Positions 43,037-52,235 of a stretch of 64,000 nt of DNA are shown here, piece by piece. Both the position numbers and the translations under genes were made by a program. Source of the stretch: Lentzea sp. NBRC 102530 (GTDB lineage Bacteria; Actinomycetota; Actinomycetes; Mycobacteriales; Pseudonocardiaceae). Where the stretch lies: assembly GCF_030269365.1 (NCBI RefSeq), contig NZ_BSTF01000006.1:434001-498000 (forward strand), in the 5' to 3' direction. Positions within the stretch are counted from its first letter, which is position 1. Every line of letters begins with the position of its first letter. Below the pieces are notes generated by a model. It did not search any database and was not told the origin of the DNA. It saw only the letters and a program-made list of their open reading frames with translations.

Positions 43037-44900
43037 CGGATCGGGGTACGGCGCGGGTCGGGGTGCCGTCCGGAAGGGGCTCCACGCCGAGCAGCCGCAG
43101 GTAGGCGAGCACCGGCTGGGAGTGGCTGTGCAGGTTCGCGACCGGATAGGCCTGCATCGCGAGGCCCGACTCCGGCAACGCCCACGTCTCGCCCGGCCGG
43201 TCGCTCTCCGGCGCCAGGTAGCAGTCCGGACCGGACAGCGTGCCCGTCCACACGTCCGGATAGGCCGCCGTGTGTGCGTGCAGCGTCATGCGGTGCCACT
43301 CGTCCCACGCCAGCTCCGGGTCGTACCGGGAAGCCGCCCAGATCAGGGTCATGTTGACCGACGCCCACACCTGTCCCTGCGTGCCAACGGCTACCGGCCA
43401 GCGGTGCCGGGCGCCCAGCGGCGAACCGGCCCGGCAGGTGTCGTCGATGGTCGCGAGCAGGCCGCGTGCCTGGTCCGGAGTCGCTGCGCCGCACAGGATC
43501 GCCCACGGCTGCACCTCCAGCCACAGGTCGCCGTCACCCACGACGCTGCCGGGGCCGTGCGCGCGCCGGAACCACCTGCCGTTCCACTCCCCCGTGACCA
43601 GGGTGCGCAGGGCCTCTGCACGTTCGCGTGCCTCCTGAGCGGTCGCGGTGTCGCCCAGCCGATCGGCGAGGCCCGCGTAGACCGGCAGCACCCAGGCGGC
43701 CATCGCGGAGTTCAGCACCGACCCACCGCGCTCGACCATCACCTCTCTGTCCACTCCGGACTCCCGGATGGCGAGGTCGTTCCAGTCGGCGTTGAGGATC
43801 CGGACGTGGCCGTGCTCGCCCGTGCCCACGACGTCGGCGAAGAACCTGAACTGGCGCCGGAGGTTCTCGGCCAGCGGCACGGGTTCGGCGTCGTGGCCCG
43901 GGTGGTACCGGACGGGCCGGCCGAACGCTTCGAGGTCACCGGTCGCGGCGGCGTACTCGGCGGCGAGCCAGAGCGCCCAGAGGTTCAGGTCGGACGGCCG
44001 GAAGACCTGCGTCCACGGTTGTTTGCGGCCGTCGAGGGCGTACGGGAGGTCGCCGTCCGGGCTGCCCCAGGCGCAGGTGTTGCGCAGCACGGACAACGCG
44101 AGGTCCGGTTCGCAGTGCACCAACGGCAGCGCGTGCTGCAACGGATCCCTTGCGGCGCCGTTGAAACCGTGCCGGAACGAGTACGCACCGCCCTGGTTCA
44201 GCGTGTGCCCGCCGAGCACGCCGTCAGCACACGCGCCCCCCGTCAGCAACGCCACGTGCCAGCTGATCTCGGGCGTCCGCCCGGTGGGGAGCCGCTCGCG
44301 CAACGCGGCGAGGCTGTTGGTGTACAACGGTTCCGGGTCGATCGGGCCGTCGAGGAGGCCGAAGCGGAACCACGCGGTGGTCCCCGAGCCGACCGCCACG
44401 GTGATCTTCAGCGGCCCGTCGGTGGTGTCCACCCGCTCGCCGCCGATGTGTTCCAGCGCCACGACGGCCAGTTCCGGCGGGGCGTCGCCGTGCACGGGGC
44501 CGAACTCCAGGTCGACCTCGCGCTGGCGCACCAGCCATTCCTCGGTCACGTCGGTGCCGGCGGACACGTCGACCCTGATCAGCACCCACGGCACGTCGCC
44601 TTCCGGGCACAGCACCGTGCGCGTGCCGTGCTCGCTCGTGAGCCGGGCGAAAGTGGGGCCGAGCAACGGTTTCCCGTACCCGCCGCCGGTGCGTTCCGCG
44701 AGCCAGCGGCCGCCGAGGTGCTCGTCCCACAGCCCGAGGAGCCCGTCTCCGTCGGCGGCGAGGGTGATCCGGCGGTTGCCGAGGTGCACCCGGTGCGTGG
44801 CCGACGGCGGGTCGATGATCGGGTCCCACGGCGTCGGGCCCGCCCGGTAGTCGAACGCGGGCAGGCCCTCGGCTGTCGTCCACTCCCCGAACGCGCTCAC
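43023..44900 (-). CDS. (alpha/alpha)6-barrel glycosidase or phosphorylase-like protein
   Basis: A 625-residue cytoplasmic protein. A beta-rich N-terminal domain (about 1-230) is followed by a six-hairpin barrel. Motifs such as FRHGFNGAARDPLQ, ILNADWNDLAI and WPVAVGTQGQVWASVN recall GH94-type phosphorylases and related six-hairpin glycosidases; the DWND segment is where cellobiose phosphorylase has its general acid. The exact family and substrate cannot be fixed. No transporter or regulator is adjacent. The start ATG is clear. Confidence 0.65.
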   Translation of the reverse strand: MSAFGEWTTAEGLPAFDYRAGPTPWDPIIDPPSATHRVHLGNRRITLAADGDGLLGLWDEHLGGRWLAERTGGGYGKPLLGPTFARLTSEHGTRTVLCPEGDVPWVLIRVDVSAGTDVTEEWLVRQREVDLEFGPVHGDAPPELAVVALEHIGGERVDTTDGPLKITVAVGSGTTAWFRFGLLDGPIDPEPLYTNSLAALRERLPTGRTPEISWHVALLTGGACADGVLGGHTLNQGGAYSFRHGFNGAARDPLQHALPLVHCEPDLALSVLRNTCAWGSPDGDLPYALDGRKQPWTQVFRPSDLNLWALWLAAEYAAATGDLEAFGRPVRYHPGHDAEPVPLAENLRRQFRFFADVVGTGEHGHVRILNADWNDLAIRESGVDREVMVERGGSVLNSAMAAWVLPVYAGLADRLGDTATAQEARERAEALRTLVTGEWNGRWFRRAHGPGSVVGDGDLWLEVQPWAILCGAATPDQARGLLATIDDTCRAGSPLGARHRWPVAVGTQGQVWASVNMTLIWAASRYDPELAWDEWHRMTLHAHTAAYPDVWTGTLSGPDCYLAPESDRPGETWALPESGLAMQAYPVANLHSHSQPVLAYLRLLGVEPLPDGTPTRAVPRSGEWA

Positions 44901-44945
44901 GCGTCCGAGCGTTCCGCCGTCACCCCGGCGCGGGCAATCGGCCGA

Positions 44946-47252
44946 TCAGCGCCAGAACCTGCGCCGGCGCTCCGGTTCGGCCTTCTCCGCCCCTGCGAAC
45001 TCGCGCAGCACGCGCACCGCCCGTGTCCACAGCTCGTCGGTGTCGCCACCGGCCGTGATCGCGGCGATCAGGTCGTGCACCGGCTGGAACTCCGCGCCCT
45101 TGCGGGACGCGAAGAGCGTGCCGAGGCGGCTGGCCAGATCGGCGAGCAGGTCACGCCGTTCCCACGCGGGCAACGCCACGTCACTCTCCAGCCGCTGCAC
45201 TTCCCGCGCTACGACGTCACCCAGGTCGTCCTGCGGAGGCGGCGGCGGAATGCTCGCCGGAGCCGCCATCTTCGGCATGGCGGGCCGGGCGGCCGCACGG
45301 GCCATCGGCGCGCCACCGGGACTCATCCCGTCCATCATCATCGGAGCCGCCGCGAACGGGGCCGGTGCCGCCGCGAACGGAGCGGGCATGGCGCCGCCGA
45401 AGCTGCGCACCGGCATCGGCGTCTCCCAGCCGGCGGGCTGTTCGACCGGCTGGGTCACCCGGTGCACCGTCCCGTCCGACACCACCCGCTCGTCGACCGC
45501 GACGAACGCGGTGAAGCGGCACAGCACGCCGTACTTCAACGACGTCGCGATGATCTGCGGTTCCACCGTGCTGTCACCGGTCGCGTACCGGTCCTCCAGG
45601 TCGCGCAGCGCCGCACGGGCCCACTGCGACCGGACGGCCTCCGCCGTGTGCTCGGTGACCGCGACCGTCTCGTGCCACTCCGAACCGTCCCGCGTCCTGC
45701 CGCGCACGTTGAACTCGGCCGGCTTCCCGGAGTACCGCCCGAACGCCACCAGCGGCACGCCGGGGTAGATCGCCGTGGGCGGCTTCGGCAGGTCGGAACC
45801 GGGCTCGACCACGACGTCGGTGACGACCGGCGCGCCGATCCGCCGCTGGATGTGCGTCATCGCCTCGTCGAGCCGGTCCTCGCTCTCGACCAGCTCGCAC
45901 CGTCCGGCGCCGACCGCGGCGAGCCTGCCGAGGAACCCGGCGTTGACGGCCGTGTCGATGCCGACGGCGTGGATGCGCGTCCGGTTGATCAACGACGAGA
46001 TGTCGCGCAGCATCTGGTCCTCGTTGCCGACCTGGCCGTCCGTCACGAGCACGAGCACCGGGTCGCGGCCCTGCGCCACGTCGGACAGCAGGGTCAGCCC
46101 CTGCCGGAGCGGCTCGAACATCTCCGTGCCGCCGCGCGCGTGCACCTTCGCGAGGTGCTCGACCGCGCGGAACCGGTGCCGATCGGTGGCCGTGACGAGG
46201 CCGTCCCCCAGCTCGGCGCGTTCGATCTCGTGGTCGAACGTCAGCACGGCGAACGTGTCGTCGTTCGTGAGCGTGTCGACGATCCGCGCGGCCGCCCTGC
46301 GCGCCGCGACCATCTTCCAGCCGCCCATGCTGCCGGACCGGTCGAGCAGCAACACGACGTCACGCGGCCTGGTCCTCGTCCCGGACTCGGGTGGCAGCAC
46401 CGTCAGCTGGTACGTCCCCTCGTCGCCCTCGGCGTCCGGCACGCACACGACGGCGGAGCTGTTGCCCCGGTAGGTGAGCCTCAGGACGAAGTCGCGGTCG
46501 ACCTTCTCCCCCGGCCGCACGGACACGGTGCTGCCCTCGGTGACGACGGTGTGCAGGCTGGACCGCACCTCGCCCAGTTCCAGTCCACCCGCGTCGACGT
46601 CGACGTCGATGCTGAGCCGCACGGGGTTCGGGAAGCCCGGCAGCAACACGGGAGGCGAGATCCGGGACGCGTCCGGCACCAGATCGGTGTCCTGCGCGTG
46701 CCCGTCCCCGACCGACGGCACCGGCAACGGCTGCCCCGGCACGTACCGCGGCGCCACCACCAGCGGGAACCGGAACGTGCCCGCGCCGTCCTCGAACACC
46801 AGCGGCCCGGTCATCGTCAGCTCGACGGTGACCCGCTCGCCCGCCGGGATGTTGCCGACGCGCATGGTGAAGACGTCCGGCCGTTCCTCCTCCACGATCG
46901 ACGCCCGCTTACCGGCCGCGATCGCGTCGTCGTAGGTCTGCCGTGCCTGGGCGCGTTCCTGCAGGTCGGCCACGACCGTGCGGTCTCCGGCGGTCATCTT
47001 CATGCCGGTCACGGCGGCGCGGTCGGGCAACGGGAACACGTAGGTCGCCTCGAGCGCGGTGTCGTAGGTGTTCACGAACCCGGTCGTCAGCACCGTGCGG
47101 CCGATCAGGCCGGTGATCCGCGTGCGCACGTCGAGGCGTTCGAGCGGCAGGTTGCCGCGGTCGGTGCGCAGCGCGCCGAGACCCGCGTCCTCGGTCGTCC
47201 TGCCGATGCGATCGGCTTCCGCTTCCTTCATCGGGGCGACGGAGATGGTCAT
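44946..47252 (-). CDS. VIT and von Willebrand A domain protein
   Basis: A 768-residue protein. The VIT domain (about 20-150; TTGFVNTYDTALEATYVFPLP) is followed by a vWA domain (about 290-460) with an intact metal site DRSGSMGG and later TDGQVGNEDQ. A long beta region and a Pro/Ala/Met-rich linker (about 625-690) lead to a helical end. It resembles inter-alpha-trypsin-inhibitor heavy chain-like bacterial proteins of unknown role. There is no signal peptide, so it is probably cytoplasmic. Its start overlaps the MerR gene's end (ATGA), showing one operon. Confidence 0.88.
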   Translation of the reverse strand: MTISVAPMKEAEADRIGRTTEDAGLGALRTDRGNLPLERLDVRTRITGLIGRTVLTTGFVNTYDTALEATYVFPLPDRAAVTGMKMTAGDRTVVADLQERAQARQTYDDAIAAGKRASIVEEERPDVFTMRVGNIPAGERVTVELTMTGPLVFEDGAGTFRFPLVVAPRYVPGQPLPVPSVGDGHAQDTDLVPDASRISPPVLLPGFPNPVRLSIDVDVDAGGLELGEVRSSLHTVVTEGSTVSVRPGEKVDRDFVLRLTYRGNSSAVVCVPDAEGDEGTYQLTVLPPESGTRTRPRDVVLLLDRSGSMGGWKMVAARRAAARIVDTLTNDDTFAVLTFDHEIERAELGDGLVTATDRHRFRAVEHLAKVHARGGTEMFEPLRQGLTLLSDVAQGRDPVLVLVTDGQVGNEDQMLRDISSLINRTRIHAVGIDTAVNAGFLGRLAAVGAGRCELVESEDRLDEAMTHIQRRIGAPVVTDVVVEPGSDLPKPPTAIYPGVPLVAFGRYSGKPAEFNVRGRTRDGSEWHETVAVTEHTAEAVRSQWARAALRDLEDRYATGDSTVEPQIIATSLKYGVLCRFTAFVAVDERVVSDGTVHRVTQPVEQPAGWETPMPVRSFGGAMPAPFAAAPAPFAAAPMMMDGMSPGGAPMARAAARPAMPKMAAPASIPPPPPQDDLGDVVAREVQRLESDVALPAWERRDLLADLASRLGTLFASRKGAEFQPVHDLIAAITAGGDTDELWTRAVRVLREFAGAEKAEPERRRRFWR

Positions 47253-48016
47253 GGCAGGTCCCTTTCGGTGAGCAGGCCGCGGGCGGCGAGGAGGTCGAGC
47301 AGTGGCTGGGCGGCTTCAGCGATGGCGGCGCGGTCGGCTTCGGTCGGGGTCGCGGGCAGGAGCAGGACGGCACCTCCGGGGAGGGGAACGCCGGTCAGGA
47401 GGGGCGGGTGGGCGGGGTCGGCAGGAGCGGGCGGGGGTGCTGTGGCGGGCACAGCGGCGGCAGGCGCGGGAGCAGGCAGGTCAGCGGCGGGAGCGGGCGG
47501 GGGTGGCGTGGCGGGACCGGACCCGGGAGGTGCGGGGGCGGGGGCGGGCAAGCCTGCAGCGGCGGGAGCGGGCGGGGGTGGTGCGACGGGAGCAGGCGCA
47601 GGTGCTGCGGGTGCTGCGGGTGCTGCCCAGAACCGCGGCCTGACCTCCGCCGCCGGTGCCGTGTCGCCTGCGGCGTCTGAACCACCCGCGCCACCCGCGT
47701 CGAGCAGGTGCGCCGGCACGCGGGCGATCGCCATCAGCGTCGTCTCGGTGGCGCCCGTCAGTTCCAGCTGGATGTCCGCCAGCGTCCTCCCCTCCGACTG
47801 CAGTCGCTTCACCGCCACCAGCTGGAGCAGGTGGCGCTTCTCGTACAGCGCCGTGCGGCCGCGCATCGCCGACGGTCTGTCGACCAGGCCCGTCGTCGCG
47901 TACCAGCGGACGGCCCGCCGGTCGGGAACGTCCCGGACGCGGCCGTTGGGCGCGCCCGAGTACTCCGCCGACAGTGCGGCGGAGACGCGGTCCAGCAACT
48001 CGTCGAGCGTCCACAC
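47249..48016 (-). CDS. MerR-family regulator with long Pro/Ala linker
   Basis: A 255-residue protein. The MerR DNA-binding domain (about 20-95; VRWYATTGLVDRPSAM, YEKRHLLQLVAVKRLQ) is followed by a low-complexity segment of about 100 residues rich in proline and alanine. It ends with a 55-residue helical end with a Pro/Gly-rich lead-in. It precedes the VIT-vWA gene and overlaps it. A perfect 11+3+11 dyad 11 bases before its start is the likely binding site, so it probably autoregulates the pair. The linker DNA makes a GGCGGGAGCGGGC-like repeat on the other strand, which is only its reverse complement. Confidence 0.85.
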   Translation of the reverse strand: MWTLDELLDRVSAALSAEYSGAPNGRVRDVPDRRAVRWYATTGLVDRPSAMRGRTALYEKRHLLQLVAVKRLQSEGRTLADIQLELTGATETTLMAIARVPAHLLDAGGAGGSDAAGDTAPAAEVRPRFWAAPAAPAAPAPAPVAPPPPAPAAAGLPAPAPAPPGSGPATPPPPAPAADLPAPAPAAAVPATAPPPAPADPAHPPLLTGVPLPGGAVLLLPATPTEADRAAIAEAAQPLLDLLAARGLLTERDLP

Positions 48017-48026
48017 CCCTCGATAG

Positions 48027-48051
48027 TGACACTGTCATCGTGACAGTGTCA
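48027..48051. promoter_or_regulatory. Perfect 25-bp palindrome before the MerR/VIT-vWA operon
   Basis: TGACACTGTCA and TGACAGTGTCA are perfect arms around TCG. Each arm is itself nearly palindromic (TGACA/TGTCA around one base). It lies just upstream of the MerR-type gene and overlaps the position expected for its promoter. MerR proteins bind such dyads; the partner is inferred. Confidence 0.78.
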
Positions 48052-48147
48052 ACGAGAAAACCTGATGATGTTCACGGCCGGTAGCCGGGTAGGGTCCGGC
48101 GGGTCCGCGTGCCCCTGCAAGCCCATCGACGAGGACGGAGAGCACGA

Positions 48148-49155
48148 GTGACCACGGACGAGGTCGGCACCCTGACCGACCACAGCGCCGCGTTAGGCCC
48201 GTTGAAGACTCAGAAGGCCCAGATCCAGTACGCGCTCGAGCACATGCCGCGCGGCTGCACGGTCGATGACGTCCGGCGGTGGCTCAGCCGCCAGGGTCAG
48301 AAAGTTCCAACCAGGCCGTACGCGACGCCGATCGTGAACGAGTGGCGTGCGCGCAACGGTGTCACCGACACGGCCGGTCAGGTCGTGCTGACGCCGGAAC
48401 TGATCGCGCAGCTGGACCAGCAGCCCTCCCCCGAACCCGAACCCGAGCCCGAGCCCGAACCCGCTCCCGCGCCGGAACCCGGACCGGCGAAGCCCGCCGG
48501 CGCCAAGGGGTTCTACCTCGTGGCGCTCATGAGCATCGGCGTCAGCGTCGACACCTCGTGGCGGTTCTTCGAGCAGCGGCTCGGCATCACCGACGTCGTG
48601 GAACGGGTCCTGCTCTTCTCCGTCATGGAAGCGGCGCTCATCGCGTGCGGCTGGGCGATGCGCGGCGGCGTGCGGCAGAACGGACGACCGGGGCCGGCCA
48701 GGCTCGTGGCGTGGGCGCTGACGGCGTTCGCCGCGTTCGCCGCCTTCAGCCTGTCGGGGCCGATCGCCGGTGCGGCACGGGTGTTGCTCGGGCCGGTGCT
48801 GGGGCTCGTGATGCTGCACCTCGCGCTCGGCATCGAGATCCGGGCCGCCCGGCGGCGCACGACGACGTGGACGCGCATCGGCCGTGAGGTGCGGGAGCGT
48901 TTCCTCTCGCTGCTGGGTCTCGGCGACGACGGCCGCGACGCCCTCGCGCGCACCAGGGACAAGGCCGCGCTGCGGGCCGCGAAGCTCGCGCTGGCCGGCA
49001 AGGGCACGCCGTGGCGCAAGGCCCGGCTGCGCAAGGCGTTGCACGCGTCGAACGTGGCGCACGACCCGCGGCAGAAGGACAAGATGCTGCGTGAACTCGG
49101 CGTCCTCCAGCACGCCGACAAGCTCGCTCGGACGAACCAGCCCGCGCCGTGGTGA
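48148..49155 (+). CDS. SpdB/DUF2637-like membrane protein
   Basis: A 335-residue protein. The N-terminal 75 residues (TQKAQIQYALEHMPRG, VDDVRRWLSRQG) look like a small helical domain. An acidic PEPEPEP linker is followed by four membrane helices (about 119-230) with SVDTSWRFFEQRLGI, and a basic helical tail ends the protein. The membrane part resembles the SpdB proteins that spread conjugative plasmids and integrative elements in Streptomyces. No other transfer gene, integrase or tRNA is near. GTG 48148 with GGAGAG upstream is chosen. The family call is from memory and moderate. Confidence 0.5.
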   Translation: MTTDEVGTLTDHSAALGPLKTQKAQIQYALEHMPRGCTVDDVRRWLSRQGQKVPTRPYATPIVNEWRARNGVTDTAGQVVLTPELIAQLDQQPSPEPEPEPEPEPAPAPEPGPAKPAGAKGFYLVALMSIGVSVDTSWRFFEQRLGITDVVERVLLFSVMEAALIACGWAMRGGVRQNGRPGPARLVAWALTAFAAFAAFSLSGPIAGAARVLLGPVLGLVMLHLALGIEIRAARRRTTTWTRIGREVRERFLSLLGLGDDGRDALARTRDKAALRAAKLALAGKGTPWRKARLRKALHASNVAHDPRQKDKMLRELGVLQHADKLARTNQPAPW

Positions 49156-49664
49156 CGTTCACCGACGACACGACGCAGGCCGCGGAGATCGCCGCGTTGA
49201 TCAACCGCGTGTACGCCGACGCCGAGAAGGGCATCTGGCTCGACGGCGCCGAGCGCACCAGCGAACAGGAGGTCGCCGGGCTCGTCGCGGCCGGTGAGAT
49301 CGCGGTCGTGCGCGAGCAGGGCAGGCTCGTCGGGTCGGTCCGGATCCACGAACTGGAGGACGGCGCGGGCGAGTTCGGCATGCTCGTCGCCGCCCCCGAG
49401 GAACGCGGCACCGGCATCGGCCGCCGCCTCGTCGAGTTCGCCGAGAGCTGGGCGCGCGAGCGGCAGCTGGCCGAGATGCAGCTGGAACTGCTCGTCCCGC
49501 AGGACTGGCAGCACCCGGTCAAGGAGTTCCTGCGCGCCTGGTACACCCGCCTCGGCTACCGAGTGCGACGCCGCGACGACCTGGCGCAGGCGTACCCGTT
49601 CCTGGTGCCGCAGCTCGCCACCCCGTGCGACTTCCTGGTGTTCCGCAAGGATCTCACTGGGTGA
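49152..49664 (+). CDS. GNAT-family N-acetyltransferase
   Basis: A 170-residue acetyltransferase. The acetyl-CoA site is FGMLVAAPEERGTGIGRRLV, followed by EFLRAWYTRLGYRVRRRDDL. The start could be either of two adjacent GTG codons (49149 or 49152), both overlapping the end of the membrane-protein gene. The substrate is unknown. Confidence 0.86.
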   Translation: MTFTDDTTQAAEIAALINRVYADAEKGIWLDGAERTSEQEVAGLVAAGEIAVVREQGRLVGSVRIHELEDGAGEFGMLVAAPEERGTGIGRRLVEFAESWARERQLAEMQLELLVPQDWQHPVKEFLRAWYTRLGYRVRRRDDLAQAYPFLVPQLATPCDFLVFRKDLTG

Positions 49665-49734
49665 ACGCTCAACGAGAACGACACAGCCGCGAGGTACCGT
49701 CCCGCTCCTGAGCCGAGAGCCAAGAGGGGGACCT

Positions 49735-50868
49735 GTGCGCCGTCGTATCCGTGGCACCGCCGTTGCCGCGATCGCGCTGACCATGGTGGTGAGCGCGTGT
49801 GCCAAGGACAACGGTGGTACGAACGCCACCACGCGAACCGGGAGCGCCTGCGAGTTCGCGACGCCGCCCGCCGCGCCCACCACGTCGCAGGCCGCCGCCA
49901 CCGACAGCAAGAAGGTCGACGGCAGCGCGTTGAAGATCGGCCTGGCCTACGACATCGGCGGCCGGGGTGACGCGTCGTTCAACGACCTCGCCGCCGCCGG
50001 GTTCGACAAGGCGATCGCCGACATGGGCGTGAAGAAGGAGAACACCCGCGAGCTGTCCGCCGCTCCCAACGAGGACGAGACGGCGAAGCAGACCCGTCTG
50101 CGCCAGTTGGCGAGCGAGGGCTTCAACCCGATCGTCGGCGTCGGCTTCGCCTACACCGAGTCGCTCAAGGTCGTGGCGCCGGAGTTCCCGAACGTCCAGT
50201 TCGGCCTGGTCGACTCCGCCGTGGAGGGCGTCTCGAACGTCACGCCGCTGGTGTTCGCCGAGCAGGAGGGCGCGTTCCTCGCGGGCGTCATCGCCGCCTA
50301 CCAGAGCAAGAAGTGCCACATCGGCTTCATCGGCGGGGTCGACATCCCGCTGATCCAGAAGTTCGAGGCGGGCTACGTCCAGGGCGCGAAGACCGCGGCG
50401 CCGAAGATCGCGTTCGACAAGAAGTACATCACCCCGGCCGGTGACTTCACCGGTTTCCAGGACCCGCCCAAGGGCCAGGAGGCCGCGAAGGGCCTGATCG
50501 ACAAGGGTGCCGACGTCGTCTACCCGGCGGCGGGCGCGTCCGGCATCGGGGTGTTCGCCGCGGTCAAGCAGGCGGGTGTGCTGGCGATCGGCTGCGACGC
50601 CGACCAGTACAACCAGCCCTCGCTCGCCGCGAACCGCGACGTCATCGCGGCGTCCAGCCTCAAGCGCGTGGACGTGGCCGTCTACGACTTCTTCCACGCG
50701 GCGGCGGGCAACGACCTCGCGTCGCTGCCGAAGGTGTTCGACCTGAAGTCGAACGGCATGGGCTACGCGACGTCCGGCGGCAAGGTCGACGCGACGTTGC
50801 AGGGCATCGTCGAGGGCTACAAGGCGCAGATCATCGAGGGCAAGATCAAGGTCAACGACAAGGTCTGA
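49735..50868 (+). CDS. BMP-family ABC transporter substrate-binding lipoprotein
   Basis: A 377-residue lipoprotein of the basic membrane protein/PnrA family, which binds purine nucleosides. The signal peptide ends VVSAC with lipidated Cys22. The mature domain has LKIGLAYDIGGRGDASFNDLAAAGFDKA, VGVGFAYTESLKVVAPEFPNVQFGLVDS and GADVVYPAAGASGIGVFAAVK. AGAGGGGG precedes GTG 49735. No ATPase or permease genes are next to it, so like the sugar-binding protein it is an orphan. Confidence 0.92.
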   Translation: MRRRIRGTAVAAIALTMVVSACAKDNGGTNATTRTGSACEFATPPAAPTTSQAAATDSKKVDGSALKIGLAYDIGGRGDASFNDLAAAGFDKAIADMGVKKENTRELSAAPNEDETAKQTRLRQLASEGFNPIVGVGFAYTESLKVVAPEFPNVQFGLVDSAVEGVSNVTPLVFAEQEGAFLAGVIAAYQSKKCHIGFIGGVDIPLIQKFEAGYVQGAKTAAPKIAFDKKYITPAGDFTGFQDPPKGQEAAKGLIDKGADVVYPAAGASGIGVFAAVKQAGVLAIGCDADQYNQPSLAANRDVIAASSLKRVDVAVYDFFHAAAGNDLASLPKVFDLKSNGMGYATSGGKVDATLQGIVEGYKAQIIEGKIKVNDKV

Positions 50869-50871
50869 CGC

Positions 50872-52044
50872 CTACCGCGCCCGCCCGGCCGCCACCGCGA
50901 CGCCGACCTGGGCCACGCCGAGCACACCGACCAGGACGAGGGACATCGTCCACGTCCCGGTGTGCTCGGCGAAGTACCCGGCCAGCACCGGGCCGAGCGC
51001 GGCGAGCAGGTACCCGAGCGACTGGGCCATGCCGGACAACTGCGTGGTCCCGTGCTGTCCCCGGCCGCGCAGGCTGATCAGCGTGAGGGCGACGACCAGC
51101 GCCGCACCGGAACCGAGTCCCGCGACCACCGCCCACACGACGCTCCACGCCGGGAACGCCAGCAGCCCGGCCACGCCGATCACCATGGGGACGCTGGCCG
51201 TGACCGCGGCCCTGACCAGGTCGTCCCCGCGCCGCATCAGCCGGGGGATGACGAGGCCCGACCCGACGCCGACCAGCTGGTAGACGAACAGGTGCAGCCC
51301 GGCCCGCTCGGCCGGCACGCCTGCGGAGATCTCGATGGTGGGCAGCCACGTGACCATGACGTAGAACGTCGTGGACTGCAGCCCCATGAACGCCGTGACC
51401 AGCCATGCGTTCGGCTGCTTCCACACGCTCACCGCCGCGTGCCCCGTGACGGCGGCCTCGGCCGGACCGCGCCGCCACGCGCGCACCACCCAGATCCCGG
51501 CGACGACGAGCGCGGGCACCGCCCAGAACGCCAGCGCACCGCGCCAGCCCGCGGCGTGCGAGAGCGGGACGGCGACGGCGGACGCGATCGAGGCCCCGAC
51601 GGTGATGCAGGCCGAGTACACACCGGTGGCCAGCGACACGTGCTCGCGGTAGTCGCGCTTGACGATCGTCGGCACCAGCACGTTGCCCACCGCGATCGCA
51701 CAGCCCGCGACCGCCGTTCCCACCCACAGCCCGACGTCACCGGCGACCGCGCGCGACGCCGCACCGATCGCCAGCACGAGGAGCGCCACCAGCAGCGTGC
51801 GCTCGGCCCCGAACCGCCGCGCGGGGTGCTGCACCAGCGGCGAGACCACCGCGAACGCCAGCAGCGGCAACGCTCCCAGCAACCCCTGCGCCCCTTCGGA
51901 GAGCCCCGTCTCTCCCCCGATCTGCGGCAGCAGCGGCCCGAGGGACGTCAGCGCGGGCCGGAGGTTGAGCGCGACCAGGAACACCAGCGCGACCAGCACC
52001 GCCGCCGGCACACCCGCCCGCACGGCCGACGTGCGCGCGTTCAT
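50872..52044 (-). CDS. CynX/NimT-like MFS transporter
   Basis: A 390-residue protein with 12 membrane helices. LNLRPALTSLGPLLPQIGGETGLS in the first helix region and the pattern VGNVLVPTIVKRDYREHVSLATGVYSA are typical of the cyanate/nitroimidazole-type MFS branch. Substrate unknown. It converges on the BMP gene with a 3-base gap. Confidence 0.87.
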   Translation of the reverse strand: MNARTSAVRAGVPAAVLVALVFLVALNLRPALTSLGPLLPQIGGETGLSEGAQGLLGALPLLAFAVVSPLVQHPARRFGAERTLLVALLVLAIGAASRAVAGDVGLWVGTAVAGCAIAVGNVLVPTIVKRDYREHVSLATGVYSACITVGASIASAVAVPLSHAAGWRGALAFWAVPALVVAGIWVVRAWRRGPAEAAVTGHAAVSVWKQPNAWLVTAFMGLQSTTFYVMVTWLPTIEISAGVPAERAGLHLFVYQLVGVGSGLVIPRLMRRGDDLVRAAVTASVPMVIGVAGLLAFPAWSVVWAVVAGLGSGAALVVALTLISLRGRGQHGTTQLSGMAQSLGYLLAALGPVLAGYFAEHTGTWTMSLVLVGVLGVAQVGVAVAAGRAR

Positions 52045-52117
52045 CGAGCACCCTCCGCAGAACGTGACAACGCCTCATGACGCCGATCAGCCGATTCTCA
52101 TTCGAACAGCGGCCACG

Positions 52118-52154
52118 GTCTACATGACACGAACAACAACCCGCGGATGTAGAC
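52118..52154. promoter_or_regulatory. Inverted repeat upstream of the DGPF/ECF42 pair
   Basis: GTCTACAT and ATGTAGAC are perfect 8-bp arms separated by 21 bases, in the 191-bp divergent gap between the MFS and DGPF genes. It may be an operator or promoter element. I see no match to a known ECF42 promoter that I can assert. Confidence 0.4.
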
Positions 52155-52235
52155 GTGGCGCGACCCGCTCCGACGTCCCGGGCGAGGATGGGTCACGCGG
52201 ACGCATCCACGACGTCGTTCGAGAAGGAGCCGAGG

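Noticed and set aside
47400..47640. GGCGGGAGCGGGCGGGGGT-like direct repeats
   Set aside because: They are the reverse complement of codons for the Pro/Ala-rich linker of the MerR-type protein.
42921..48026. Plus-strand open frame of 1701 codons
   Set aside because: It is antisense to the glycosidase-like, VIT-vWA and MerR genes; its composition is the Arg/Pro/Ala-rich shadow expected in high-GC DNA and no domain is seen.
48421..48480. Short tandem CCCGAACCCGAG-like repeat
   Set aside because: It encodes the PEPEPE linker of the SpdB-like protein and needs no other explanation.
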